DNA of 64,000 nucleotides from Candidatus Parcubacteria bacterium (GCA_023134715.1 JAGLUP010000006.1:75305-139304), one strand, 5' to 3'. Shown: positions 32,467 to 40,795, counted from the first letter of the stretch. A program made the numbers and translations. Notes: generated from the sequence alone by a model not told the origin.

Positions 32467-33311
32467 AAATTATTTCCATCGGAGATAATTTTTATATCTC
32501 CATTTAAATCTGTTCTTAATATCTTTATACCAAATTTTTCCAGAGTTGCCAAGACCTCTGGGTGTGGATGACCATATCTGTTATCTCTGCCGCATTGAAT
32601 AATAGCAATTTCTGGATTAACTTTTTTTAGGAAATTTTCAGCAGACGAGGTCTTTGAACCATGATGCCCAACCTTTAAAATATCTGAAACCAAATTAATT
32701 TGTTTTTTAACAAGCTTGCGCTCTACTGATTTAGAAATATCGCCAATAAGTAAAAAAGAGTTTTGCCCAAAAACCAATCGCGCGACAACCGAGGTATTAT
32801 TAGCGTTTTTAACTTTTTCGCCCTGCAAACTCTCAAACGGATGTAAAACTTCTATGCCTCCGCCAGTAAAAATTATTTTCTGGCCAGCTTGAGCAATTGT
32901 TATTTTAGCTCCCTCCTGCTCAAGCAAGCCCTGCCATTCTTTATATTCCCCTGTCTCACGAACAACCCCAGTCCACAAAACCTGCTCAACCTTGTATCTT
33001 TTCAAAACCTCAATTAAACCGGCAATATGGTCATGGTCTGGATGAGTTAAAATTATTAAATCAATAGCTCTATCCCAAAAAGGCATTTCTTTTCCCAGCT
33101 TTTCCAAAACAGCGGAGGATGGGCCTCCGTCAATCAAAATCTGATGTTTTTGCCCTGTCTCAATAAAAATAGCGTCGCCCTGACCAACATCAAAAAAAAC
33201 AACTTCTAAAGATTGCGAATTTAAATCAAAAACAACTGCCCACGCTAAAACATTCAAACAAAATAAAAATCCAAAACCGAAAAAAACAATTTTCTTATTC
33301 CTGAATGACAT
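32439..33311 (-). CDS. ComEC-like metallo-beta-lactamase hydrolase, exported
   Basis: A 290-residue protein with an N-terminal membrane anchor or signal (KKIVFFGFGFLFCLNVLAWA) and the beta-lactamase-fold domain that follows the pore domain in ComEC. The metal-binding residues are in FFDVGQGDAIFIETG, LTHPDHDHIAGL, LIGDISKS and VGHHGSKTSS, with RYGHPHPEVL at the end. It would hydrolyse phosphodiesters, perhaps the non-transforming DNA strand, outside the membrane. The ComEC pore domain is not on this protein. Start chosen at MSFRNKK (33311), right after a hairpin. Confidence 0.85.
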   Translation of the reverse strand: MSFRNKKIVFFGFGFLFCLNVLAWAVVFDLNSQSLEVVFFDVGQGDAIFIETGQKHQILIDGGPSSAVLEKLGKEMPFWDRAIDLIILTHPDHDHIAGLIEVLKRYKVEQVLWTGVVRETGEYKEWQGLLEQEGAKITIAQAGQKIIFTGGGIEVLHPFESLQGEKVKNANNTSVVARLVFGQNSFLLIGDISKSVERKLVKKQINLVSDILKVGHHGSKTSSAENFLKKVNPEIAIIQCGRDNRYGHPHPEVLATLEKFGIKILRTDLNGDIKIISDGNNLCILKKKKH

Positions 33312-33318
33312 TTTAATT

Positions 33319-33350
33319 AATAGACCCACAGATTATTCTATGGGTCTATT
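33319..33350 (-). terminator. hairpin past the 67-aa basic protein
   Basis: Perfect 10-bp stem AATAGACCCA/TGGGTCTATT with a 12-nt loop, followed on the minus strand by AATTAAAATG. The T-run is weak, so some read-through into the ComEC-like gene is possible. Confidence 0.55.
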
Positions 33351-33376
33351 ATCATCTTTAAGGTAATTCGTTCGGT

Positions 33377-33580
33377 TTATTTCAACTTTGCCGCCTGATC
33401 TCCAGACAAAACTCTCCAGCATTCATGAGGACCAACCTTTGATTTAGCTACCGCAAAATATCTAGTAGTTGTTTTTCCTGTTTTTTTACTTTTTGACTTT
33501 TTTTCTACTACCTTATAATCGTCTGTTTCAAATTTTTCTTTTGACTTTACGTCGTAAAAACTTAATTTTTCTTTTGCCAT
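33377..33580 (-). CDS. small basic protein of unknown function
   Basis: A 67-residue lysine-rich protein: EKLSFYDVKSKEKFETDDYK, KSKSKKTGKTTTRYFAVAKS, HECWRVLSGDQAAKL. Similar small proteins occur widely in this phylum, but no named family is recognised. The basic charge suggests nucleic-acid binding. It stands alone and is followed by a hairpin. Confidence 0.65.
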   Translation of the reverse strand: MAKEKLSFYDVKSKEKFETDDYKVVEKKSKSKKTGKTTTRYFAVAKSKVGPHECWRVLSGDQAAKLK

Positions 33581-33626
33581 AATAATATAAATTTAATTGA
33601 TACTTAGAATCTTAAATCGACCTTTT

Positions 33627-33944
33627 TTATTTATTCTTATTATTATAGTATAACGAAGATTTTTTTACAATGATTTTATAAACATTCTCAATAAAATCGC
33701 CTCCGGCATAACCAATAATAAAAGCCAGGCCCGGACTGATACAACTCAAACCCAAAAAATTGACACCGGTCTCTTCAATAGAAATAGCGCAAAGAAGACC
33801 AACTATCCCGGAAATAAACATCATGCCGAAAAAGTAAGGCAAATTAAATCCAACATTTTTATAGGAATATTGATGCTTAACAAAGCCAACCAATCCCCTA
33901 ATCACTCCTCCGCCAAATCCAGCAATTAAAATCAATAAATACAT
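33627..33944 (-). CDS. small multi-pass membrane protein
   Basis: About 105 residues with three hydrophobic segments (MYLLILIAGFGGGVIRG, GMMFISGIVGLLCAISI, GLSCISPGLAFIIGYAGGDF). The glycine-rich helices and the C-terminal FIENVYKIIVKK resemble uncharacterised small membrane proteins (DUF4257-like in style); function unknown. A longer ORF begins at 34034, inside the upstream gene, but the hydrophobic domain starts at 33944. Confidence 0.6.
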   Translation of the reverse strand: MYLLILIAGFGGGVIRGLVGFVKHQYSYKNVGFNLPYFFGMMFISGIVGLLCAISIEETGVNFLGLSCISPGLAFIIGYAGGDFIENVYKIIVKKSSLYYNNKNK

Positions 33945-33963
33945 TAATATATTATAAAGGATT

Positions 33964-34986
33964 TTAAAGTAATTTGCTATACCCCTGCGTGATTTCTTCA
34001 ATAATTCTTTCCCAATCAATCTCTCTTGAATCAATGTAATTCCAAAGCGTATAACGTTCAGGCCTGATTGAACTTACTTCTTTTAAAAAACTATGTTGGA
34101 ATTTTTTATCTTTTAATGGTATAAGCGCAAACTCATAAACTCCAAGATTCTCCATTCTATTTTTTATATCCTCAAACAAATTTCTTGAATTAAATATTAA
34201 GCCGGATAAACTATCCGCGTATTTTGAATAAACTTTTGCTGAAATCAATGTTCCAGCGCCAGCAAGCTGACCGTGCAAATATTTTCCATTTATCTTATCT
34301 TCAAATAACCTCTCAAGCTCATGTTCACTGCCGGAACAATAACAAGAATTTTCTTCCATAGCAATCCCTGACAGAATCAATGCCTCTGCGAGCTTCCTAT
34401 CATCTTCTGTATTTATTCTATTTATCGCCTCAAAGCTTAATTTTTTATAAAAATCTGAAAACTTCTCGCCCGCCTTCTCTGCTAAGCTTAAATCTTGAAG
34501 CGCAACCATATTAGAAAGCAAATCGCAAATCCCTGACTTTTTTAATTCTTCGGAGTTTTTCCAAAAATTTAAGGGAATAATTAATTTTCTTGGATATTTT
34601 CCAGGAACGGTCTCCCGCTTTCCCTTATTATTATAAAGTGAAAAATTCTTAGAAACAAGTCCATCGTGCGAAGGAGCGGTAGGAATGGAAATAAATTTTA
34701 AAGAAAGGTCTGAACTTATTTTCTTGGCAACATCTATGGCTTTTCCCCCGCCAAACCCCACAACTGGTTGTTTTTTAATTTGCTTTTTAATTTCCTCTGC
34801 TGTCTTTATAGACGCTTCTTTAACTAAATGAAATTTTTTAATTCCGGCCTGTAAAAGTAAATTCTTTGTAAAATCATTATCATTAGTAATAATTTCTTTT
34901 CCTTTTAATTCATTAAAAATCAAATCAGAATCACTGATAAACTTTAATTCTATTCCTCTTTGTTTTAATAACTGTTTAATATCCAT
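33964..34986 (-). CDS. sn-glycerol-1-phosphate dehydrogenase-like (AraM/EgsA family)
   Basis: A 340-residue member of the iron-containing alcohol dehydrogenase / dehydroquinate synthase superfamily. The NAD-binding GFGGGKAIDVAKK (about 77-89), the signature SIPTAPSHDGLVS, and the metal ligands in ICDLLSN, SGSEHELERL and HGQLAGAG match glycerol-1-phosphate dehydrogenases. These reduce dihydroxyacetone phosphate to G1P, the backbone of archaeal lipids; a few bacteria have the AraM form. It could supply an unusual phosphoglycerol stereoisomer. Neighbours are IscU-like and thioredoxin genes, which do not explain its role. Confidence 0.82.
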   Translation of the reverse strand: MDIKQLLKQRGIELKFISDSDLIFNELKGKEIITNDNDFTKNLLLQAGIKKFHLVKEASIKTAEEIKKQIKKQPVVGFGGGKAIDVAKKISSDLSLKFISIPTAPSHDGLVSKNFSLYNNKGKRETVPGKYPRKLIIPLNFWKNSEELKKSGICDLLSNMVALQDLSLAEKAGEKFSDFYKKLSFEAINRINTEDDRKLAEALILSGIAMEENSCYCSGSEHELERLFEDKINGKYLHGQLAGAGTLISAKVYSKYADSLSGLIFNSRNLFEDIKNRMENLGVYEFALIPLKDKKFQHSFLKEVSSIRPERYTLWNYIDSREIDWERIIEEITQGYSKLL

Positions 34987-34988
34987 AT

Positions 34989-35381
34989 TCAGACCTTTAG
35001 ATATTTTTCAATTACTTTTCTTAATGTTCTTTTAGCTAACTCTGAACAATGAACTTTAACTCCGGGCATATCGCCCAAATGTTTAACTATATCTTCTGTT
35101 TTTATTTTCCCTGCCTTGCTTATCGTTATACCGCTTATCATATCGCAAAGAGCAGAGCCGGAAACAAGAGCGCCGGCGCATCCAGTGGTTTGAAACTTTG
35201 CCTGTTTTATAATATTATCCTTAATTTTAAGATAAATTTCCATCGTGTCTCCGCACGGTCCGGTATAAGAAGAAAAAACTGAAGCATTTTCAATTTTCCC
35301 TAAATTTTTCTTTTCTACAAAATACTCTTGAGCTTTTTCAGAATATCCTAATTTTTTTAATAATTCAACCGTATTACTCAT
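34989..35381 (-). CDS. IscU/NifU-like Fe-S scaffold protein
   Basis: A 130-residue protein with the three scaffold cysteines: GPCGDTMEIYL (where IscU has NPVCGD), TTGCAGALVSGSALCDM, and VHCSELAKRTLRKVIEKY. It would assemble Fe-S clusters for the ferredoxin and nuclease encoded nearby. No IscS, IscA or SufBCD gene is in the window. It overlaps nothing but lies 3 bp from its neighbours on both sides, so it is probably in an operon with the thioredoxin. Confidence 0.85.
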   Translation of the reverse strand: MSNTVELLKKLGYSEKAQEYFVEKKNLGKIENASVFSSYTGPCGDTMEIYLKIKDNIIKQAKFQTTGCAGALVSGSALCDMISGITISKAGKIKTEDIVKHLGDMPGVKVHCSELAKRTLRKVIEKYLKV

Positions 35382-35384
35382 TTA

Positions 35385-35651
35385 TTACTTGTCTTTGTTT
35401 TCTAAGATGGCGTCAACGAGAACTTGTTTTTCTGGTTCGCCGGAAAATCTGGTGATTTCCTTGCCTTGTTTATCCAAATAAATAAAAGCGGGTAAACCAA
35501 AAAGTTGATATTGCTGTTTTACTTCGGGGTTTTCGTCAACCCCAATATATTCGGTCTCTAACCAGGGATATTCTTTTTCAATTTCCTCCCAGCGCGGTTT
35601 CATTATTTTACAGCCCGGACAATTCTTGGCTCCAAATTTTAATACTTTCAT
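35385..35651 (-). CDS. thioredoxin-like protein
   Basis: An 88-residue thioredoxin-fold protein starting MKVLKFGAKNCPGCKIMKPR, with active site CPGC (residues 11-14) and the cis-proline in FGLPAFIYLDKQG. Reduces disulfides in the cytoplasm; no signal peptide. A longer start at 35669 would fall inside the repeat element 35653-35813, so 35651 is chosen. First gene of the Trx-IscU-G1PDH group. Confidence 0.88.
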   Translation of the reverse strand: MKVLKFGAKNCPGCKIMKPRWEEIEKEYPWLETEYIGVDENPEVKQQYQLFGLPAFIYLDKQGKEITRFSGEPEKQVLVDAILENKDK

Positions 35652-35652
35652 A

Positions 35653-35813
35653 GGAAACAAATTTTTCAATGCAAGAATTCTGGATTTTCTGAGACGCGTA
35701 GGGCTCCCTCCCGTCCCGATAGTTTCCGCCTATCGGGACGGGAAGGGATAAAGCGCGAGGAAAAGACAGAATTCGAGCAAAAAAAATTTTAAAATTTAGT
35801 TTTTAGAGTTTTC
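35653..35813. repeat. MITE-like inverted-repeat element, copy 4 (second core type)
   Basis: Ends resemble those of the other copies (GAAACAAATTTTTCAA and TTTAGTTTTTAGAGTTTTC). The core contains AGAATTCTGGATTTTCTGAG, ACGCGTAGGGCTCCC and a perfect hairpin CCCGTCCCGATAG/CTATCGGGACGGG. It abuts the thioredoxin start. Confidence 0.7.
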
Positions 35814-35844
35814 TGAATTCAAAAAATAATTATTATTCAACTTT

Positions 35845-37062
35845 TTATACAAAACCAAAAACCATAGCCAATCCTAATCCAAAAATAATAAGACCGGCTA
35901 TTAAATGTAAATATCTTATATTCTTTTCCTTCCACGCGGAAACATCTTCCACTTTTCTTAAACCTAAATAAATCAAACCAATTATTACCAACATCGGAAA
36001 AATAAATATCAAATTATACATTAATAGCCAGGGAAAAATTTCCATTAATTCACAGGCAGATAAAATCCCGCCGCAAATAATATAAGGGCCGATAGTGCAA
36101 GGAAGTAAAAATACAGTAACAAAAGCGCCTACCCCAAACGCTCCTTTAGGCGAAGTAATTCCAGAGATTATTTTTTTAACTTTTGGCCTTAAAAACATCG
36201 GCATTTCAGTTAAAAATCCTCCCGGCTTATACTTTAAAAAATCTCTGATATTTAAAATTCCTAATATAGTTGCCGCTCCTCCTAAAAATTTATAAATCCA
36301 AATTTTAACCGAGGTCAGAACCTGAATGGTCTGAAAAAATTTAATAATTATCAATCCATAGAAAAAATACATCACAAATACAGAGGCAACAAAAGCTAAG
36401 CCAGTTAATAGAACCCTTTTTTTATCTTTAGGATTATAAGTTAAAATAGCGGTAAGCATTAAAATTAGAACTGCCAAGGCGCAGGGATTTACAGCGTCCA
36501 CTGCGGCTAAAGATAAAATTTTAGCCAAAGTAAGCTGTGTTTTAATTTTTCCCGAAGATTGTCCTGGGTTGTCTGGTAATGTTTGAAATCCCTGTTTTAA
36601 TATTTTCGGCTTGCCGGGTAAAGAATCTATGTCTAAATCTTTAAAATGAACAGAAGAGCCATCTATCAAAGGACATTTATTACTGTCTTTATTTTCAATC
36701 ATTTCTCTAACATTATCCAAAATCGGTTTATCTCCTAAAATATGTTCTTGTTTATTAAAAATTATCAAAGGAATGCCTAATCCTGAATCATAAACAGAAT
36801 TATATTCGTAAAGCAAGGGGGCGTTCTCTTTCTGCTGATAAATCTCGTATTCTACAATAACTAAATTCGGATATTCTTTTGTCAATTGTTCAAGAACCAA
36901 TGGATCCGCCTGAGCGCAATGAGTACAGCCAATGCCGGTAAAATAAACTATGCAAACATTATCATCCTCCTGCGCTAAAATCCCCTGACCAATCCCAAAA
37001 CCAAAAACCGCAATTATTCCCAAAAAAACAAATTTTAATAAAACATTTTTTTGTTTTAACAT
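35845..37062 (-). CDS. DsbD/CcdA-like membrane thiol-redox protein with N-terminal thioredoxin domain
   Basis: A 405-residue protein. A signal peptide (residues 1-30) precedes an extracellular thioredoxin-like domain with CTHC in YFTGIGCTHCAQADP. A polytopic domain of about six helices follows from residue 185, with the DsbD/CcdA signatures DAVNPCALAVLILM and LLPCTIGPYIICGG, whose cysteines relay electrons across the membrane. It would pass reducing power from the cytoplasmic thioredoxin to surface disulfides. Domain order (Trx first) differs from E. coli DsbD. Confidence 0.85.
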   Translation of the reverse strand: MLKQKNVLLKFVFLGIIAVFGFGIGQGILAQEDDNVCIVYFTGIGCTHCAQADPLVLEQLTKEYPNLVIVEYEIYQQKENAPLLYEYNSVYDSGLGIPLIIFNKQEHILGDKPILDNVREMIENKDSNKCPLIDGSSVHFKDLDIDSLPGKPKILKQGFQTLPDNPGQSSGKIKTQLTLAKILSLAAVDAVNPCALAVLILMLTAILTYNPKDKKRVLLTGLAFVASVFVMYFFYGLIIIKFFQTIQVLTSVKIWIYKFLGGAATILGILNIRDFLKYKPGGFLTEMPMFLRPKVKKIISGITSPKGAFGVGAFVTVFLLPCTIGPYIICGGILSACELMEIFPWLLMYNLIFIFPMLVIIGLIYLGLRKVEDVSAWKEKNIRYLHLIAGLIIFGLGLAMVFGFV

Positions 37063-37072
37063 TTTAATTTTT

Positions 37073-37411
37073 CTAAATTTTCACCAATGAAGTGAATTTG
37101 TTAAAATTTAACAATGTTTTAGATATCTTAAAAAATTCGTCTATATTTTTATTCTTTTTCAGATAAAACTCGGCTAAAACATCCCTAAATCTTAATAATT
37201 CCTTTAAGCCCTTTTGCCAGCGCTGGTCATTGATTGTCAAATCTATAAGCTCAAACGCCCTATTTAAACAATTTAAAATTTCTTGCTCATTATTTTTTAC
37301 CAGCCAGCTCTTTGTACGAGAAAATTCAGCCGCAATATTTAGAATCTGCTCTTCTTTAGAAAAATTCTGCCACTTCTGTGATCCTAAATTTTTATGAAAT
37401 TTATTCTCCAT
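37073..37411 (-). CDS. uncharacterised helical protein
   Basis: A 112-residue all-helical protein (KEEQILNIAAEFSRTKSWLV, CLNRAFELIDLTINDQRWQK, KELLRFRDVLAEFYLKKNKN). No family named. It overlaps the DUF5674 gene by 11 bp, so the two are co-translated. The pattern suggests a small cytoplasmic protein acting with DUF5674 or with the DsbD-like gene 10 bp downstream, but function is unknown. Confidence 0.65.
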   Translation of the reverse strand: MENKFHKNLGSQKWQNFSKEEQILNIAAEFSRTKSWLVKNNEQEILNCLNRAFELIDLTINDQRWQKGLKELLRFRDVLAEFYLKKNKNIDEFFKISKTLLNFNKFTSLVKI

Positions 37412-37760
37412 AAATCAACTTTTTAATTATTTGATTAATTTTATTTCTTATCTCCTGATTTTCAACATTCATTGAGTAATTATCTTGAGAAGGCCTAATA
37501 TTAATTAAGGAAGAATATTCAATCTGTTCTTCTTTTTTTTGCTTTAGAGAATATAAATTAGCGCCCCATAAATTTTTATTATCAGACCCGTCTTTTATAA
37601 GCAATTCAGCGGCATCAGAATGAAGCTCTCCGCCCAAAGCAATTATTTCGCGCTCAATATCAACTACAAACTTAATCATTTCTTTAAAAGGATTATCTAA
37701 GAACTTTTTCAGATATTCTTTATTTATTTTTTCTTTAATAATTTCTATTGGATATTCCAT
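37401..37760 (-). CDS. DUF5674 family protein
   Basis: A 119-residue protein that matches the DUF5674 pattern: MIKFVVDIEREIIALGGELH, SDAAELLIKDGSDNKNLWGA and SLINIRPSQDNYSMNVENQE. Function is unknown; the family is common in Patescibacteria. It lies 5 bp after the HD-domain gene and overlaps the next one. Confidence 0.8.
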   Translation of the reverse strand: MEYPIEIIKEKINKEYLKKFLDNPFKEMIKFVVDIEREIIALGGELHSDAAELLIKDGSDNKNLWGANLYSLKQKKEEQIEYSSLINIRPSQDNYSMNVENQEIRNKINQIIKKLIYGE

Positions 37761-37765
37761 TAATT

Positions 37766-38428
37766 CTAAAGCAGTTTAAAATTATTAATTACCAAGCCGA
37801 AATCATAATTTAAATATTTTGCCGCTTTTCTGCAGTAAACCATTCTGTTTGTAAAAATTTCAAAATACTCCATAATCGGCACAAAATTAGTGTCAATTTT
37901 AAAAGTTAAAGTAATTCTTTTCTTTGTTTTATCAATTTTTAAACGGCTCATTTTTGTCGCAAAATTAACCCTATCATGAATGTCAGATTTTATCTCATCT
38001 ATAACTTTGCGAATTACTCTTGAGCGATGCACATCTGACTTGTCAGCCAAAACAACAACAGCGGAAATCGGATTGGTAAAATTCATTTCTCCTTTATCGT
38101 GATTAGAAATCGCTTCCATAATTAAAACCAACTCTTCGGGACTAAAATCATTGCTAAAAACCTGCTGAAAAAGCAAAGCTCCGAAATAATTATGATTAGT
38201 GCGGCTTAAAAAATTTGCCATATCATGGCAGAACCCGGCAATCGCAGACAATTCCTGCTCTTTTTCACTTAATCCTATTTCTTTAGCAACGCTCCTCGCG
38301 CGATCAGCCACTAGATTAGAATGCCTTAAGCCATGCTCTGTAAAAGAAAGAGCGGCAAGAGAAATTTCTGTTTGTTTAATAAATTCTAAAATATAAAGAT
38401 TTTTTTTAACTTGTTTTAAAGTAATCAT
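37766..38428 (-). CDS. HD-domain phosphohydrolase
   Basis: A 220-residue protein with HD metal residues in order: HGLRHSNLVADRA, AGFCHDMANFLSRTNH, AISNHDKGEM and VVVLADKSDVHRSRV. Such proteins hydrolyse nucleotides or cyclic nucleotides. The C-terminal third has beta-strand character (KKRITLTFKIDTNFVPIMEY). The substrate cannot be read from the sequence. Probably in an operon with ybaB upstream and DUF5674 downstream. Confidence 0.82.
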   Translation of the reverse strand: MITLKQVKKNLYILEFIKQTEISLAALSFTEHGLRHSNLVADRARSVAKEIGLSEKEQELSAIAGFCHDMANFLSRTNHNYFGALLFQQVFSNDFSPEELVLIMEAISNHDKGEMNFTNPISAVVVLADKSDVHRSRVIRKVIDEIKSDIHDRVNFATKMSRLKIDKTKKRITLTFKIDTNFVPIMEYFEIFTNRMVYCRKAAKYLNYDFGLVINNFKLL

Positions 38429-38442
38429 AAATTAAATTAAAA

Positions 38443-38700
38443 TTAAAAATTAAAATCAGGCATCTGCGACATTTTTTGAGCCACAGCCATTTGAACTTTT
38501 TTTATTGCTTCATTAAAGCAATCCTTTAAAATTTTTTCCTGTTCTTGCTTGCTAAATTCTGAATTAAGCTGAATCTCTTCAATTTCCATCTTTCCGTTGA
38601 AAATAACTTTTATTCCTTGTTTTTCAACCTCCACTCTTTCATCTTTAAGAGAATCCTGCAGCTCCTTAAGTCTTTTTAATTGTGATAATTTATCAAACAT
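38443..38700 (-). CDS. YbaB/EbfC nucleoid-associated protein
   Basis: An 85-residue protein with the family plan: N-terminal helix (LSQLKRLKELQDSLKDERVE), a short beta section (KQGIKVIFNGKMEIEEIQLN) and a C-terminal helix (EKILKDCFNEAIKKVQMAVA). Dimers clamp DNA. It is a little shorter than E. coli YbaB (109 residues). Confidence 0.85.
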   Translation of the reverse strand: MFDKLSQLKRLKELQDSLKDERVEVEKQGIKVIFNGKMEIEEIQLNSEFSKQEQEKILKDCFNEAIKKVQMAVAQKMSQMPDFNF

Positions 38701-38719
38701 ATTTCGTATTTATTATTTA

Positions 38720-38905
38720 TTATTTATTTTCCTCAATCGCCTCAACTGGACAGGACTGAATTGCCTGCTTTATACATTCTTTATCCTTGTCTAAATCTGC
38801 CCCTTGCTTTATCTGGGCTTTACCTTCAATAATCTCAAAAACATCAGAACATAAATTTTGGCAAATGCCGCAGCCAACGCATTTTTCTTTGTTTATTTTA
38901 ATCAT
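38720..38905 (-). CDS. single-cluster 4Fe-4S ferredoxin
   Basis: A 61-residue ferredoxin: MIKINKEKCVGCGICQNLCS supplies three cluster cysteines and SCPVEAIEENK the fourth. The cluster motif is CxxCxxC...CP. The start at 38905 is chosen because the longer ORF (to 38992) overlaps the mscS 3' end and adds a non-family region. Confidence 0.92.
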   Translation of the reverse strand: MIKINKEKCVGCGICQNLCSDVFEIIEGKAQIKQGADLDKDKECIKQAIQSCPVEAIEENK

Positions 38906-38909
38906 ATTT

Positions 38910-39950
38910 TTATTGTGTTTTATTAAGAAAAATTGTTTGGGTAGGATAAGCCATTTCAATACCCTCCTGTTCAAAACGTTCTTTAATCGCAAAATTCATC
39001 TCCTGTTGAGTGTTCATATAATCAACATAATTACTGGAATTTAAATAATAGACAATTTCAAAATTTAAACTGGAATCCCCGAATTCTTTAAAATGAACCC
39101 TGTCTATTTCTGCTAACTCAGCTTTTGCTATAATCTCTTTAATAATATTAGGAATTCTCTTTAATTTCTCTGTAGAAATTTCATAAGTCACGCCAAAACC
39201 AAAAATAATCCTTCTCTTCTCCATTTTCTTATAGTTATGTATTCTTGCTTCTGTTAATTCTTTATTTGAAACCACTAATTCTTCTCCCTGAAGGGTTTGA
39301 AGCCGCGTAGATTTTATGCCAATTTTTTTAACTACCCCCATATCGGTTCCCACAATAATAAAATCCCCCACTTGAAAGGGTTTATCAAAATAAATAGAAA
39401 CCGAAGAAAAAATATCAACCAAAATATTTTGTAAAGCAAAAGCAATAGCTATGCCTCCGATTCCCAAACCAGCGATTAAAGCGGAAACATCATAACCAAA
39501 ATTTGATAAAATAATCACTACAGCCACACCCCATAAAGCGCCTTTTAAAACCTTGGTTAAAATATCAATAACGCCAGTATCAACCCCTGCTTCTTCTTTT
39601 CGCTTTTCTAAGATAATCTTTTTGGCGCCATAATCAATCAAATCCTGGCATCCTTTTATTACATAGTAAGCAACACTGATAAAAACCGCGTAATAAAGAA
39701 CAGCAGCTATAAATTCTGGAACTTGAATAAACTGGGAAGCAATATACAAAGGCAGGAAAAAATAAAAAGACCAGCCAATGTTCTCAATAATCTTTATTAA
39801 TAAATCATCAAGCTCTGTGCTGGTTTTTTCAGCAAGCTTTTTAAGCTTAGCAATTATAAAATGCTTAAAAATCTTCAAAGCAATAACTGTTGCCACAAAA
39901 ACTCCTAAAGCTAAAATATGCTCTTGTGTAAATAAAAATTTAATCTCCAT
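38910..39950 (-). CDS. MscS-family mechanosensitive channel
   Basis: A 346-residue channel with about four transmembrane segments. The pore-lining helix and gate region read IAGLGIGGIAIAFALQNILV, followed by the beta domain (KPFQVGDFIIVGTDMGVVKK) and the C-terminal alpha/beta domain. It releases solutes on hypo-osmotic shock. Monocistronic in appearance, with a MITE-like element upstream. Confidence 0.92.
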   Translation of the reverse strand: MEIKFLFTQEHILALGVFVATVIALKIFKHFIIAKLKKLAEKTSTELDDLLIKIIENIGWSFYFFLPLYIASQFIQVPEFIAAVLYYAVFISVAYYVIKGCQDLIDYGAKKIILEKRKEEAGVDTGVIDILTKVLKGALWGVAVVIILSNFGYDVSALIAGLGIGGIAIAFALQNILVDIFSSVSIYFDKPFQVGDFIIVGTDMGVVKKIGIKSTRLQTLQGEELVVSNKELTEARIHNYKKMEKRRIIFGFGVTYEISTEKLKRIPNIIKEIIAKAELAEIDRVHFKEFGDSSLNFEIVYYLNSSNYVDYMNTQQEMNFAIKERFEQEGIEMAYPTQTIFLNKTQ

Positions 39951-39976
39951 ATTTTTTATGTTATATTTTCTAAATA

Positions 39977-40124
39977 GAAAACGCAGAAAACAAATTTTTC
40001 AAGGCGAGAATTCTGGATTTTCTGAGACGCGTAGGGCTCCCATCGCGAAAGCGACGGGATAAAGCGCGAAGAAAATTCAGAGTTTGAGCCAGAAAAATTT
40101 CAAAATTTAGTTTCCGGAATTTCC
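39977..40124. repeat. MITE-like inverted-repeat element, copy 5 (second core type)
   Basis: Ends GAAAACGCAGAAAACAAATT and AATTTAGTTTCCGGAATTTCC match copy 1 ends (5448-5549). The core is the type seen in copy 4: AGAATTCTGGATTTTCTGAG, ACGCGTAGGGCTCCC, then a short hairpin TCGCGAAAGCGA. The right arm covers the last codons of the SGNH gene. Confidence 0.75.
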
Positions 40125-40781
40125 AAAATTTAAAATTATTATCTTGTTTTTAATTAAAAAATCTTTTACGATTTCAAATATTTTTTCATGACCTTTTGAA
40201 TTCGGATGCAAACCATCCTCTAATAAATTTTTGTAATCCAATTCTATCCACTTCTCAAAAATCTCAATAAAATAAATCTTATTTTCCGTGCAAACCGATT
40301 TTATAATTTCATTATATTTCCGGATATATTCGTTCTTGTATGATTTGCCTGTCTTGCTCCATGGAAGAGGTGTAACTTTTATTTCTTCAACCGGCGTTAA
40401 TCCAATAAAGACAATCTTTAAGGAATAACTCCTCGCAAGATGAGATAATTCTTGTAAATTTTCTTCAAATTTCTCCAATTCTGTCATAAACTCTTTTTGA
40501 CTTTCCACAAAACAAGCATCATTAACGCCAATCTCAAATATTATTATCGTTTCTTCATTCTCCGACATTCGCAACATTCGCAACGGCGCTTCAAATTCAA
40601 ATCGTTTCAGCAAATCTTTAGTCGCATCTCCGTCTATACCGAGATTATAAACTACAAAATAATCTTCTGAATCAATAAATTTTCTATCTAAAAACCTTCT
40701 TAATCTCTGAACCCAACCGCCTTGCTCATAATCCCATGCGCCATAGCTAATTGAATCTCCAAAAACACAAATCCTTGCCAT
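40107..40781 (-). CDS. SGNH/GDSL hydrolase
   Basis: A 224-residue esterase-type protein with the four SGNH blocks: VFGDSISYG (Ser), NLGIDGDATKDLLKR (Gly), FEIGVNDACF (Asn) and DGLHPNSKGHEKI (Asp and His). No signal peptide, so cytoplasmic. Substrates in the family include acyl esters and acetylated sugars. The last six or so residues (NFGNSGN) come from the adjacent repeat element, so the natural end may have been altered by its insertion. Confidence 0.88.
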   Translation of the reverse strand: MARICVFGDSISYGAWDYEQGGWVQRLRRFLDRKFIDSEDYFVVYNLGIDGDATKDLLKRFEFEAPLRMLRMSENEETIIIFEIGVNDACFVESQKEFMTELEKFEENLQELSHLARSYSLKIVFIGLTPVEEIKVTPLPWSKTGKSYKNEYIRKYNEIIKSVCTENKIYFIEIFEKWIELDYKNLLEDGLHPNSKGHEKIFEIVKDFLIKNKIIILNFGNSGN

Positions 40782-40795
40782 AATTTTCTAAGCGA

